Under the pieces are notes generated by a model, which did no database searches, was not told where the DNA came from, and was given only the letters and a program-made list of their open reading frames with translations. The position numbers were made by a program, and so were the translations under genes. Positions 48,157 through 59,552 of a DNA stretch of 64,000 nucleotides are shown one piece after another (within the stretch, counting starts at the first letter, position 1; each line of letters opens with the position of its first letter). Origin of the DNA: Couchioplanes caeruleus (GTDB taxonomy: Bacteria; Actinomycetota; Actinomycetes; Mycobacteriales; Micromonosporaceae); the NCBI RefSeq assembly GCF_003751945.1, contig NZ_RJKL01000001.1:1240001-1304000 (forward strand), written 5' to 3'.

Positions 48157-49095
48157 TCAGGTGTGGCCTTGTCGGCGGTAGCGGCCGGGTGGGCAGCCGC
48201 GGACTCGGGTGAAGGCGCGGTTGAAGGCGTATTCGGAGGTGTAGCCGACCTGGTGGGCGATGACGGCGGCGGGCAGGGTGGTGTCATGCAGCTTGCGGGC
48301 TGCAAGTTCGATCCGCCAGCGGGTGAGGTAGCTCAGGGGTGGTTCGCCGACGTGGTGGGTGAAGCGGCGAGCGAGGGTGGCGCGGGAGACGTGCACGGCG
48401 GCGGCGAGGGCGTCGAGGGTCCAGTGATGGCCTGGTCGTGCGTGCAGCAGGGCGAGGGCTTGTGCGGTGAGCGGATCGCGAAGGCCGGTGAGCCAGGACG
48501 CGGCCGTGCCGTCGCCTGTGGGGGGTGCAGTGTTCAGCCAGGCGCGCACGACGTGGATGAGCAGGACGTCGAGCAGGCGGATCGCAGCGGTGCTGGAACC
48601 GGTCGCGGTGTTTGCGCGGGTTTCGTGGGCGAGCAGGTCGAGCAGGGCGCGCAGCCATGGACCGGTGTCCGGCTGTGCGGTCGCCACGTGGAGCACGGGC
48701 GGGAGCAGGCTCAGGACGGGGTGGGCGACGTCGGCGTCGTGGCTGTAGCCGGCGCAGAGGATGCGGGTACGGGCGCCTGGCCCGTCGAGGCCCAGTGTCC
48801 CGTCCGGCTGGATGAGGCTGCGCTTGAGGTCCTCGTCGAACAAGCGCAACGGTATGCCCGGTTCGGTGGCGAGCTCGTGACGTACTCCGGCGGGCAGCAG
48901 GACGAGGTCGCCGGGGGTGAGCTGGCGGGGTGCCGCACCGTCGGTGGTGAACCAGCAGGTGCCGGCGACGACGGCGTGGAACGAGGCACCCTGGCGCGCG
49001 GGCAGCTCGATGCCCCACGGCGCACCAGCATCAAAGGTCGCCATCAGGGCGGCATCGACACGGGCCACCGCAAGCACGTCACCCAGCACGTCCAT
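48157..49095 (-). CDS. AraC-family regulator with cupin N-terminus
   Basis: 312 aa from the ATG at 49095. The cupin half has FHAVVAGTCWFTTDG and LTPGDLVLLPAGVRHEL. The C-terminal double helix-turn-helix has LAAAVHVSRATLARRFTHHVGEPPLSYLTRWRIELAARKL and VGYTSEYAFNRAFTRVRGCPPGRYR. Divergent from the SDR gene with 115 bp between starts, the usual layout for AraC regulators that control a neighbouring oxidoreductase. Confidence 0.92.
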   Translation of the reverse strand: MDVLGDVLAVARVDAALMATFDAGAPWGIELPARQGASFHAVVAGTCWFTTDGAAPRQLTPGDLVLLPAGVRHELATEPGIPLRLFDEDLKRSLIQPDGTLGLDGPGARTRILCAGYSHDADVAHPVLSLLPPVLHVATAQPDTGPWLRALLDLLAHETRANTATGSSTAAIRLLDVLLIHVVRAWLNTAPPTGDGTAASWLTGLRDPLTAQALALLHARPGHHWTLDALAAAVHVSRATLARRFTHHVGEPPLSYLTRWRIELAARKLHDTTLPAAVIAHQVGYTSEYAFNRAFTRVRGCPPGRYRRQGHT

Positions 49096-49210
49096 GCGTC
49101 GACAGTACGCGGCACGCAGATCGCTCTGCGAGCTTGGTGAGACGGCGGGATAAGAACGCGGGTGTATCGAGCATTGTTCGTTGCAGGTGTTGAGCCCCAG
49201 GGTGGTGGTC

Positions 49211-49924
49211 ATGGAAATCACCTCCACCACTGCCCTCGTCACCGGCGCCAACCGCGGTCTGGGCCGCGCACTCGTGGACGCCCTCCTCGACCACGGCGCC
49301 GCCCGCGTGTACGCGGCCGCGCGCGACCCTCGCAGCGTCCGCGTCGACGACCGGATCGTCGCGGTCGCTGTCGACCTGACCGACGCCGAATCCATCGACA
49401 AGCTCGCCGCCGCCGCGACCGACGTCGACCTGTTGATCAACAACGCTGGTGCGGCCGCGTTCGCACCCGCCCTCGACGCCGACATCGACGCGGTCGCCCG
49501 AGAATTCGCGGTGAACTTCACCGGCCTGTACCAGATGATCCGCGCGTTCAGTCCCACTCTGACCGCCCGCCGAGGCGCTCTGGTGAACGTGCTGAGCCTG
49601 CTGTCCTACGCGCCCGCGCCGCCGATGGCGGGCTACTCGGCCTCCAAGGCCGCGGCCCATTCCCTCACCCTCGCGCTGCGCCCGGCCCTGACCCGCGCCG
49701 GCGTCCGCGTGCACGGCGTCTACCCCGCCGGCATCGACACCGACATGCTCGCCGGCCTCGACGAGGACAAGGCCGACCCGCGCGCCGTTGCCGACGCCAT
49801 CCTCGACGGACTCGTCGCCGGTCAGCAAGACATCTATCCCGACCCTCGATCTGCCCAGATGGCTGAACTGTGGAACCGCGACCCCCGGGCCTTCACCGCC
49901 GCATTCGCCGCAATGGGCTCCTGA
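49211..49924 (+). CDS. Short-chain dehydrogenase/reductase
   Basis: 237 aa. Rossmann motif TGANRGLGRAL, NNAG, catalytic Ser in LSLLS and YSASK (YxxxK). NADP preference is plausible from the Arg in the first loop (AARDPRS). Likely target of the divergent AraC regulator. Substrate unknown. Confidence 0.92.
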   Translation: MEITSTTALVTGANRGLGRALVDALLDHGAARVYAAARDPRSVRVDDRIVAVAVDLTDAESIDKLAAAATDVDLLINNAGAAAFAPALDADIDAVAREFAVNFTGLYQMIRAFSPTLTARRGALVNVLSLLSYAPAPPMAGYSASKAAAHSLTLALRPALTRAGVRVHGVYPAGIDTDMLAGLDEDKADPRAVADAILDGLVAGQQDIYPDPRSAQMAELWNRDPRAFTAAFAAMGS

Positions 49925-49933
49925 CCACATCGG

Positions 49934-49979
49934 CCCCCAACCGAGTCACTCACGTTCCGTGAATGGCTTCGGTTGGGGG
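49934..49979 (+). terminator. Hairpin after the SDR gene
   Basis: CCCCCAACCGA (49934-49944) pairs perfectly with TCGGTTGGGGG (49969-49979); a smaller hairpin (TCACG/CGTGA) sits in the loop. Confidence 0.7.
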
Positions 49980-50544
49980 TTCATAGCGGTATCGCGGCTG
50001 AGCCGGGCCGCAGCCCCTCAATCATCAGCTACGAAATCTGGTCGACGGCTCGGGGCGTGAGGAGGTTTGCGGTTCGGCTACGTCGCAGCTCAGTGGCGGC
50101 GTGAAAGCCGTCGCAGTTGGGCGATACGCGCGGTACCGAAGGTTCTGCGGGCGATCTGCACGGCTCGGCGCGCTTGACAGTCTCGACCCAGCCGGCGAGC
50201 CCAGCTCCCCGAAGGGCCCGCGCGCCCCGCGTGCCATCTGTTCGGCGTAGCCGATGCGCCCACCTGATGCAGGTATCACACACATCCGGACCGAGTTGGC
50301 TCCTACCGACCTACTCGTTGTGGGCAACCCGACCGAGGCACACGTCGCGCCGTTGCCGACGTTCGTGGTCGCGTCGAACCATGCCGATCATCCGTCATGA
50401 CCCGAGCGACGCAGGCCCATCTGCGCCGGCGCAACGCCGACGAACCTTCCTGATGCGGGAGGAGGCGTAGCGCTGACGGTGGCGCCGAGGCTGAGCGCAC
50501 CGGCCCTCGTCTTGCGCTTCGCGGGAACAGGTGTTGCACTGGGA
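49980..50544. other. Gap upstream of groEL, no gene seen
   Basis: Only overlapping, unsupported frames occur here. The stretch ends at the CIRCE operator. Confidence 0.5.
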
Positions 50545-52246
<1,702 letters not shown>

Positions 52247-52408
52247 CCGTCACTGTCCGGCCTCGGCCGGCCGACACCATGCCCGCATCGCGGTCCATCT
52301 GTGAGCCTGAGCGGCGGCGATGAAACACAGCGCTGGGTTCAACGCTGTGCTTTGCCAGCGCACTCTCCCTCACCCACAATCCAGCCCGCAAGGGCGAACG
52401 GAGGCGCC

Positions 52409-52618
52409 ATGGCTACAGCAACGTGCGTAAAGAAGACCATCGTGGTGGCGACACTACGATCGCGGGACCTTGCCGGCAGGGCCGACTGGGTCGAGAAGGA
52501 GCTACCCGCGCTCATCGACACGGCGCGGAACGCTTCGCTGCTGCGAACCCTCGGGATCGACGTCCAGGCCCTGACATCTGATGCCTCGCCCGAATACGAC
52601 GCGGTCAATTCAGAGTGA
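52409..52618 (+). CDS. Small hypothetical protein
   Basis: 69 aa behind GGAGG (52401-52405). Acidic and helix-rich, with no membrane segment or recognised motif. It follows groEL by 160 bp and could be co-transcribed. Confidence 0.55.
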   Translation: MATATCVKKTIVVATLRSRDLAGRADWVEKELPALIDTARNASLLRTLGIDVQALTSDASPEYDAVNSE

Positions 52619-52959
52619 GCGAACCGGCCCGGGACCTGACATGACGATCGATCTCCGGCGCAAGCGGACGGTCGGCCGCGCGCCCCGCGGCATGGCGCGC
52701 GGCCGACCGGCGGGTCAAGGTGACGGTCCACGGCACCGGTGCCGACCTGTCCTGGGATCATGGACCCACCACGTCGTCGGCCGCGGCGACGACGGCCGGC
52801 TCGAGCCCATCACGCGACTGCCGGGCGGCGCGCCTAAGACCCTGGTAAATAAGGGGTTGGGATGGCTGCTGTCTCCGGCGGATATCGATAACCATGCTCG
52901 CGTGCGGCGTGGCGAGATGACATGAGGAAGGGCCTTCGATACGAGCAAAGGTGACTAAA
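52619..52959. other. 341-bp intergenic, no gene seen
   Basis: No supported gene. It leads into the truncated transposase. Confidence 0.4.
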
Positions 52960-53390
52960 CCAGCAGCTCGACTCCGAAGGCCACCGTCGCCCGGACCGGC
53001 CGCGGCTCCGACGCCGGCAAACGCGTGAACGGCCGGAAACGCCACATCGCCGTCGACACCCGCGGACTACTACTCGCAGTCTTGATCACCGGGGCGGGCG
53101 TGCAGGACCGCGACGGCGCCCGGCCCCTGCTCTGGGCGCTGCACGCCTGCTTCCCGACCATCCGCCTCGTCTGGGCCGATGCCGGATACGCCGGCAAGCT
53201 CGTCGACTGGGCCACCACGCAGCTCGCCGTGACCGTGCAGATCGTCGCCGAACTTTCCGGGCAGACCACGTTCGTCGTGCTGCACCGCAGGTGGGCGGTC
53301 GAGCGGACATTCTCCTGGATCAACCGCTGCCGACGCACCGTCCGCGACTACGAATGCCTGCCGCAACATCACGCCGCGATGGTCCAATGA
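52960..53390 (+). pseudogene. IS5-family transposase, C-terminal fragment
   Basis: The frame reads VNGRKRHIAVDTRGLLLAVL, VWADAGYAGKL and, at the end, WAVERTFSWINRCRRTVRDYE, the DDE region and YREK-like end of IS5 group transposases. The N-terminal half is missing (homology starts at STPKATVARTGRG near 52970), so it is inactive. Confidence 0.8.
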
Positions 53391-53449
53391 TCATCATCAT
53401 GACCCGACGCTACGCCCCGCCCGGATGCTGGTTGCCGATCACCGGCTGC

Positions 53450-53665
53450 CCTGGCAAAGGCCTCAACCCGCCACCGCGATGACCCCGGGCCGGGTCGCCA
53501 GCGTTTCGGACATCTACTGCCCCAGATCGGCACCCCGGCCATGTGGCCGAAACACACCCGGCCCGGCCCCGGACGCCCGAAAGACTCCGGTCCACGCCCG
53601 CACCCCGCCACCCCGCAGTCAAGAAGTCCCAAGTCAAGACCCCGAAACGGCGAAAACGGCGTTAA
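53450..53665 (+). pseudogene. Tail of a second transposase (IS701-like)
   Basis: The region encodes a Pro/Lys/Arg-rich tail (pieces GRPKDSG, HPAVKKSQVKTPKRRKRR then TAA at 53663-53665) typical of the C-terminus of IS701-type transposases. The pieces are in different frames, so the copy is decayed. Confidence 0.35.
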
Positions 53666-53759
53666 ACGGAAAGCTAAGGAAATTCGGCACCGATCGGTCG
53701 CAGGATCGGTGCGGGTGTCCTTGCAGGGCACCGGCAAACGCCCGAGCGTAGGAGACGAG

Positions 53760-55151
53760 ATGACATCGCATCGTCCCATCCTGTTCTGTTGCACCCACTC
53801 CACCGGACAGGCCACGTCCAGCCTGGTTTTGGCCGGCGAGTTCGCCGCCCGCGGCGTCAAGAACCTGTGGTTTGCGTCCGACGACAACCACCGTGCGGCG
53901 GTCGCCGGGCTGAGCGGGGCGAGCGAGGTCGGCTTCGTCTCGACGGGTCCGGTCAATCCCCGTGTGGCGCCGACCATGTGGGACGACGAGACGTATCGCA
54001 GCATCACCCAGCGGTCCCGGTGGAAAGGCAATCGAGCACGGCTGCGCCAGCTCATGGACCCGGTGCACCACGCCGACCGGTTCCGCCAGCTGGACGCGGC
54101 GGTGCAGCGGATCCAGCCAGCCCTCATGGTGATCAACAACCTCTGTATCCACGGCATCCAGGTGGCGATGAAGCGGGGTGTGCCGTATGTCATCACCGGA
54201 TCGTCGCTGGCCAGCGACATCTGGCAGTTCGATCTGCCGGACGACTACCCGGTGCCGTACTCCGGCCTGCCCCGGCGGATGAACCTGCGGCAGCGGATCG
54301 GCAATCGGCTCTTCCGCCACCGCAACCTGCTGTCCATGCTGGATCCGGCACTGCTCAGGACGGTTGGCGCCATGCTGAAGGCCACCGACGAGCTGGGCCT
54401 GGACCGCCGCCAGCTGCAGCAGCGCGCCTGGATGGAGGAGGCGGAGCTGGTGCTCTGCTTCTCGGTGTTCGGCCTGGACTATCCCTTCCCCCACCCGCCC
54501 AAGTTGCAGATGGTCGGCGCGATGGTCCCGCCGCTGCCGCAGAACCCGGTGCCTGGCGAGACCGACCGGTGGCTGGATGCACATCCGTCGGTGGTCTTCA
54601 TCGCCTTCGGCACTATCACCCGGCTCACCAAGGCGGAGGTGCGGGCGGTGGTCGACGTGGCCCGGCGGCTGGGCGAGCGGCACCACGTGCTGTGGAAGTT
54701 GCCCCGTGAGCAGCAGCGGTTCCTGCCTCCCGCCGCGGAGCTGCCCGCCAACCTTCGCGTGGAGGACTGGTTGCCCTCTCAATACGACGTGCTCGCCCAC
54801 TCGAACGTCCGGGTGTTCTTCGGCCACGGCGGCAACAACAGCTTCCACGAGGGGATCTACTTCGGAAAGCCGTCACTAGTGCGGCCCCTGTGGTTTGACT
54901 GCCTGGACCACGCCGTTCGGGCCGTGGACAGCGGCGTAGGGCTCAGTGTCGCGCCGGGCACCATGGACCCGGCAGAGATCCACAGCAAGCTCACCGCGCT
55001 TCTGGACGACACGTCGTTCCGCGCGCGGGCCGAGCACTTCGCCCAGATTCAGCACGAGGCCGGCGGGGTACGCCGGGCCGCCGACCTCATTCTGCGCTGC
55101 GCGGCGGTGACGAGCGCCGGCCAGGACGAGCAGCCGGCGGTCCAGCGGTGA
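53760..55151 (+). CDS. UGT-type (GT1) glycosyltransferase, polyene mycosaminyltransferase-like
   Basis: 463 aa from the ATG at 53760 (TAGGAG upstream). Two Rossmann-like halves; the donor-site signature is FFGHGGNNSFHEGIYFGKP followed by LVRPLWFDCLDHAVR, a variant of the UGT HGGxNSxxE...DQ motif. The acceptor half has LVLAGEFAARGVKNLWFASDDN and, later, LDYPFPHPPKLQMVGA. These resemble, from memory, GT1 enzymes of polyene clusters (NysDI/AmphDI/PimK, or the extending PegA type); a search is needed to confirm this. The gene stands alone, 30 kb from the PKS start region, between transposase remnants. Confidence 0.75.
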   Translation: MTSHRPILFCCTHSTGQATSSLVLAGEFAARGVKNLWFASDDNHRAAVAGLSGASEVGFVSTGPVNPRVAPTMWDDETYRSITQRSRWKGNRARLRQLMDPVHHADRFRQLDAAVQRIQPALMVINNLCIHGIQVAMKRGVPYVITGSSLASDIWQFDLPDDYPVPYSGLPRRMNLRQRIGNRLFRHRNLLSMLDPALLRTVGAMLKATDELGLDRRQLQQRAWMEEAELVLCFSVFGLDYPFPHPPKLQMVGAMVPPLPQNPVPGETDRWLDAHPSVVFIAFGTITRLTKAEVRAVVDVARRLGERHHVLWKLPREQQRFLPPAAELPANLRVEDWLPSQYDVLAHSNVRVFFGHGGNNSFHEGIYFGKPSLVRPLWFDCLDHAVRAVDSGVGLSVAPGTMDPAEIHSKLTALLDDTSFRARAEHFAQIQHEAGGVRRAADLILRCAAVTSAGQDEQPAVQR

Positions 55152-55218
55152 TCTGCAGCCGGGTGCCGCCGCTCGGCTGACGGCGTCGTCGGCGGCGGCC
55201 TTCCGTCCGGCTGACGTG

Positions 55219-56112
55219 CCTTAGGGATCAGTTCAGAATGAGCGCACATGGTGTGCGTCGATGCCTGCCGCTACAGGTTGGAGCTGCCGGGCATGTCCGA
55301 GCTGATTCTGACGGATGAGTTGCGGGCGCGGCTTGAGCCGTTGATCCCGACGCCGGCGCGGCGGTATCGCTTCCCGGGACGGCGACGGGTCGACAACCGG
55401 GCCGCGTTGGCGGGAATCCTGTTCGTCGTGCGGACCGGGACGCGGTGGAACGACCTGCCTACCGCCATGCTCGGCGCGTCCGGGGCGACGTGCTGGCGAC
55501 GGTTGAAGGAGTGGTACGAGGCCGGGGTGTGGTAGCAGTCGCACGAGGTGCTACTGGCCGAGCTGCGCGCCGCGGGCCTGCTGGACCTGGCTTACGCCGT
55601 GGTCGACTCCTCACACCTGCGCGCTTCAAAGGGAGGACCTCACCGATGCCAGCCCCGGTCGACCGGGGCCGGCTGGGCAGCAAGCACCACCTGATCACCG
55701 ACGCGACCGGCATGCCCGTGGCGGTCATCCTGACCGGCGGCAACCGCAACGACGTCACCCAACTCCTACCGTTGATCGATGCGATCCCACCCATTCGCGG
55801 CCTGCGCGGCCGACCACGGCGGCGTCCGCGCAAGGTCTACGCCGACCGCGGTTACGACCACGATAAGTACCGCCGCCTGCTGCGCCAACGGCGCCTCACC
55901 CCGGTCATCGCCCGTCGCGGCATCCCGCATGGCTCCGGACTCGGCGCCAGACGCTGGGTCGTGGAACGCACCCTCGCCTGGCTGCACGGCTTTCGCCGCC
56001 TGCGGACCCGCTACGAACGCCGCGCCGACATCCACCAAGCCATGATCAGCCTCGCCTGCTCTGTCATCTGCCTTCGGAACCTCCTGACCTCATGCTGAGC
56101 TGATCTCCAAGG
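55219..56112 (+). mobile_element. Degenerate IS5-family insertion sequence
   Basis: Imperfect 24-bp terminal inverted repeats (55219-55242 with 56089-56112; about four mismatches) enclose a transposase in two frames. Element length is 894 bp. Target duplications were not clear. Confidence 0.7.
55248..56098 (+). pseudogene. IS5-family transposase with stop and frameshift
   Basis: Frame 1 (55248-55535) encodes the N-terminus: LILTDELRARLEPLIPTPAR and TGTRWNDLP...CWRRLKEWYEAGVW, then TAG at 55533. The same frame continues after the stop as HEVLLAELRAAGLLDLAYAV and VDSSHLRASKGGP. The rest of the DDE domain is in another frame: VDRGRLGSKHHLITDATGMP, YADRGYDHDKYR, WVVERTLAWLHGFRRLRTRYE. One nonsense codon plus a frameshift near 55635 make it non-functional unless programmed frameshifting and readthrough both occur. 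Confidence 0.85.
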
Positions 56113-56149
56113 GCCGGTGGGACGGCCGCACCCCTGCGACTCCAGGCGG

Positions 56150-56620
56150 TCACAGAGGTCCCAGCACTGCGTACGGATCGGCGTCTAGTGCCAGTGTCTC
56201 CAGGACTGTCAGCAGCTGACGTTCCTCGTACCTGAAGTGCGACTCCATGATCGCTGCCACACCCTCCAGATGCCGGTGCAGCTCTGCAGGCGCGGCGCCA
56301 CGGGCTACGGCAGCCTGCAGCCCGGCCAACAGGTGAGCGATCATCGAATGGTCCTGCCGTAGGTAGTGCAGCGTGTCGCGTAGCTGGGGGTACTGCTCGG
56401 CGATGGCGGGAAACAGGTGACGATCCTCGCCCTCGTGGTGTGCCGTGAGCGCGGCGCAGAACCCGTGACAGAACAGCAGTAGGTCCCGGGTAGCTGGCTC
56501 GGCCGGCTCGCCGTCAGCGAGGGCCTGCCGGGTGACGGCCAGCGCTTGGCGCAGCCTGTCATGGACGCTGCGCAGCTCTCGACTCCAGGCAACCAGCCTG
56601 GTCTTCTCGCCCTCACTCAC
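56150..56620 (-). CDS. Hemerythrin HHE-domain protein
   Basis: 156 aa, GTG start at 56620. Four-helix hemerythrin-like pattern with candidate iron ligands: HDRL, HHEGEDRHLFP, HSMIAHLL and HFRYEERQLL. Likely di-iron O2/NO-related or redox sensing. Monocistronic. Confidence 0.85.
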   Translation of the reverse strand: MSEGEKTRLVAWSRELRSVHDRLRQALAVTRQALADGEPAEPATRDLLLFCHGFCAALTAHHEGEDRHLFPAIAEQYPQLRDTLHYLRQDHSMIAHLLAGLQAAVARGAAPAELHRHLEGVAAIMESHFRYEERQLLTVLETLALDADPYAVLGPL

Positions 56621-56659
56621 GAGTGAAGGGCGAAGGGACGACGATCATCATCGTCGTGC

Positions 56660-57275
56660 TCCCTTCGGTCCGGCGCCTCCATGCCTGACACGGTCTGCCA
56701 CCGGCACGCGACGCTGTAGCCCACCCTAACGCCAAGCCTCCGTCCACGGGGGCAAGGGGTGGTGTCCTTGAACCGGGCATTCTGAGCTGCTGCCGCGCGC
56801 CCGGCGCGAGGACACCGGAATCCGGCGTGACCGAGAGCCAGGGCACGTCGCGGAAGCTCGGCACACCGCTGTCCATGAGGTACGCCGTGCCAGGCGAACC
56901 CGTGGACACGACCCAGAGGTTGCCGCGGGGGTCGACGTCCAGGCCGGCGCCGGTGAATGGTTCCCCGTCCGGCGGGGCGAGGGTGCCAAGCGTCGCGCAG
57001 GTGTCCGGATCGACGGCGTGGATCAGATCGTCCGCGCTGTGGGTGGCGACCCAGAGCAGGCCGAACCCCGGGCTCCAGCCCAGGCCGGAGATGGCCGGGT
57101 CGGCGGGCCTGCACCGGCCGATCACCCGGCCCGGTTCCGGGTGGCCGAGCCCAGGGATGTGGTAGATGACGCCCTGGCCCCACCCTCCGAGGTAGAACGT
57201 GTCGTCGTCGGGCCGGTACGCCAGGCCGCGCTGGGCGACGGCCGACCAGTCGAGGCCGCCGAGGATGCGCGGTCA
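56660..57275 (-). pseudogene. Beta-propeller (NHL/SMP-30-like) gene fragment
   Basis: The minus frame reads LAYRPDDDTFYLGGWGQGVI, then LGWSPGFGLLWVATHSADDLI and GLDVDPRGNLWVVSTGSPGT, repeats of a beta-propeller, and ends with SVTPDSGVLAPGAR, a linker usual in larger secreted proteins. A stop (TGA) interrupts the frame just upstream and the C-terminus is scrambled, so it is a remnant. Confidence 0.55.
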
Positions 57276-57318
57276 CCTGCTCGGACATCGACACAGGCTG
57301 ATGACTTGCTCGCCTGCC

Positions 57319-58152
57319 CTATGCCGGCTCCTGCAGCAGGTCCAGGCTGGCGCGTTGGGCTGGAGCCAGATGGAGTTCCGCGGCAATGAGGTTCTCCTCC
57401 AAGTGGTCAAGCCGGGCGGTGCCGGGGATCGGGAGCATGACCGGCGATCGGCCCAGGAGCCAGGCGAGCGCAACCTGGGTGGCAGTGGCACCGGTCTCGG
57501 ACGCCACGGCGGCAATCTCCGCCTTCGCCCCCGACGTGCCTGCCGCGACAGGCCGCCACGGCATGAACGCGATCCCTGCCCGCTCGCAGGCCACGAGAAC
57601 GGGCTCATGCACGCGGTCAAGCAGGTTGTACCGGTTCTGCACACTGGCCACATCAACGATCTCACGCGCCTGTTGCAACTCGGCGACGGTGACCTCGGAC
57701 AGGCCGATCCGCCCGATCTTGCCTTCGGCCCTCAGCTCCCGCAGCGTGCCGAGCTGGTCGGCGAGCGGCGTCTCCGGATCGATCCGGTGCAGTTGGAGCA
57801 GCTCGATCCGTTCGACACGCAGTCGACGCAGCGCCTGCTCGACCTGCCTGCGCAGGACTGCGGGACGCCCGTCCAGCTTCCACTCGCCACCCGATCGCGC
57901 AACGCCGACCTTGGTCGTGATGACCAACCCGTCCGGATAGGGGTACAGGGCTTCGGCAAGAAGCTCCTCATTGGCTCCCCCGCCATACATGTAGGCGGTG
58001 TCGATCAGTGTGACGCCCAGCTCGACGGCCCGCCGGGCCACCGTCAGAGAGGTCCTCCGGGCAGCGCCCGCCTCGGTCGGCAGCTGCATGGCACCGAACC
58101 CAAGCCGCCGCACCTCCAGGTCTCCACTGATATGGAATGTGGTTGTGGTCAT
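57319..58152 (-). CDS. Aldo/keto reductase
   Basis: 277 aa. Catalytic tetrad visible: Asp/Tyr in LIDTAYMYGGG, Lys in VITTKVG, His in LLQLHRIDPETPL. NADPH-binding end: LPIPGTARLDHLEEN. YajO/YdbC-like size. Substrate not determinable. Confidence 0.93.
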   Translation of the reverse strand: MTTTTFHISGDLEVRRLGFGAMQLPTEAGAARRTSLTVARRAVELGVTLIDTAYMYGGGANEELLAEALYPYPDGLVITTKVGVARSGGEWKLDGRPAVLRRQVEQALRRLRVERIELLQLHRIDPETPLADQLGTLRELRAEGKIGRIGLSEVTVAELQQAREIVDVASVQNRYNLLDRVHEPVLVACERAGIAFMPWRPVAAGTSGAKAEIAAVASETGATATQVALAWLLGRSPVMLPIPGTARLDHLEENLIAAELHLAPAQRASLDLLQEPA

Positions 58153-58693
58153 TCGTCTCCCCCGATCAAGGCAAGCCTAGTAGCGCGCTTCGGCTACATC
58201 TGTCCGTGGTCGAGGATCGGAACCCACGGCACGCGCGGATCCGCGTCCGCGCCGCCGCCGCAGCGACACGCTTCGATCACCGGTCCCGACGTGGACGCTG
58301 ACACCCTCACCTCGGCCAGGTTCCTGACCGACGACGCGAGCTACAAGATGGCCAAGTCCGGCCGCACTGGCACCTCAACGTGCAGATTCCCAGGACATGG
58401 GCGGCAACCACCCAGGTCTTCCGGATCACCCTCGTCGACGACCTCTGGAGCGCTTGCCCGCGTGCGATGAGTTGAGCATCACCGACGGAGACGGCGGCTT
58501 CTACGCGGAGATGAAGGAATAACAGTTCGCAAACCGGCGACGACATCAGGGCGTGTGGGACACCCGGCTACCGGTCCAGTGCCGCCTTGTCGCGATCAGC
58601 GGAGCCACCGAGGCTATTGGCACCGTGCGCGTGGAGCTGCGAGCCTCCTCCCGGCGTCCCGGGACCGGCTGCGGTCCCGAGCTGCGCACGGTG
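58153..58693. other. 541-bp gap, possible decayed coding DNA
   Basis: Plus-strand pieces such as VQIPRTWAATTQVFRITLVDD and, after a frame change, ELSITDGDGGFYAEMKE (ending at 58522) look like parts of one broken gene of unknown family. No intact ORF. Confidence 0.35.
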
Positions 58694-59179
58694 TCAGGAG
58701 ACGACCAGGTCGTCGATCTGATTGATCGCCGATGTGGCGCCCTCCACAACGCCCATGTCCAGCACCTGCTGCAGCGCCTCGGCGGACGCGTACCTGCTGA
58801 CGTAGGTCGCATGCGTGCCGCCGCTGTGGGCGGCGAAGGTGAAGACGTTGTGGGAGACCGGCAGGCCCGGCTTCGGGTTGAAGTCCAGATCGGCGAAGCC
58901 GTCGTCGAACGAGAAACCCGTCGGGCGGTCCACTGTGGTGACGTGCCAGTAGCCGGCATGCTTGTCGCCCTCCGGGCCGGTCATGTAGTAGGTCACGCGA
59001 CCGCCGGGCGTCAAGTCGTGGTCGACCACCGTCGCCGGGTAGGTCGGCGGTCCCCACACCTTCTCCAACTGGCGCGGGTCGGCGTACACCTGCCAGACCC
59101 GCTCGACCGGCGCGGCGAAGTCGGCGGTGATGGTCAGGGTCAGAGTCTCCATGTCGTGCTGGACGTCGGTCACGGGCAT
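58694..59179 (-). CDS. SRPBCC/AHSA1-family protein
   Basis: 161 aa. START-like fold: FAAPVERVWQVYADPRQLEKVWGPPTYPATV, FAFDDGF-type core and C-terminal helix. Translated with the ArsR regulator (3-bp gap). AHSA1/ArsR pairs are common; function is unknown. Confidence 0.9.
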   Translation of the reverse strand: MPVTDVQHDMETLTLTITADFAAPVERVWQVYADPRQLEKVWGPPTYPATVVDHDLTPGGRVTYYMTGPEGDKHAGYWHVTTVDRPTGFSFDDGFADLDFNPKPGLPVSHNVFTFAAHSGGTHATYVSRYASAEALQQVLDMGVVEGATSAINQIDDLVVS

Positions 59180-59182
59180 GGT

Positions 59183-59524
59183 TCAGTCCTCCTGGTCGAG
59201 GTCGGATGCGAGGAGTACGTCGATGCGCGCGATGCGGCCTCGCCAGATCTGTTCGAGCTCGGTGAGCATGGACGCCACCGACCGCACCGCCTCCACGTCG
59301 CCGCTTGCCAACTGCTCGCGACCGCTGCGCCGCTTGGTGAGCAGCCCGGCCTTCTCCAGCACGGCGACGTGCTTCTGCACCGCGGCGAAGCTCATGTCGT
59401 ACTTCGCCGCGAGCGTGGAGACCGAGTGCTCCCCGGCCAGCACACGGCGCAGGATGTCACGCCGGGTGCGGTCGGCGAGCGCGTGGAACATGGCGTCCGC
59501 CCGGTCCACGCTCTCCTCGGTCAT
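59183..59524 (-). CDS. ArsR-family transcriptional regulator
   Basis: 113 aa. Winged HTH: MFHALADRTRRDILRRVLAGEHSVSTLAAKYDMSFAAVQKHVAVLEKAGLL. No Cys metal site. It should repress its own operon with the AHSA1 gene via the palindrome 11 bp upstream. Confidence 0.92.
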   Translation of the reverse strand: MTEESVDRADAMFHALADRTRRDILRRVLAGEHSVSTLAAKYDMSFAAVQKHVAVLEKAGLLTKRRSGREQLASGDVEAVRSVASMLTELEQIWRGRIARIDVLLASDLDQED

Positions 59525-59534
59525 GGACCAAATA

Positions 59535-59552
59535 TACAACCAGTCGGTTGTA
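59535..59552. promoter_or_regulatory. ArsR operator
   Basis: TACAACC-AGTC-GGTTGTA, a perfect 7-bp inverted repeat, 11 bp upstream of the ArsR ATG. Confidence 0.8.
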
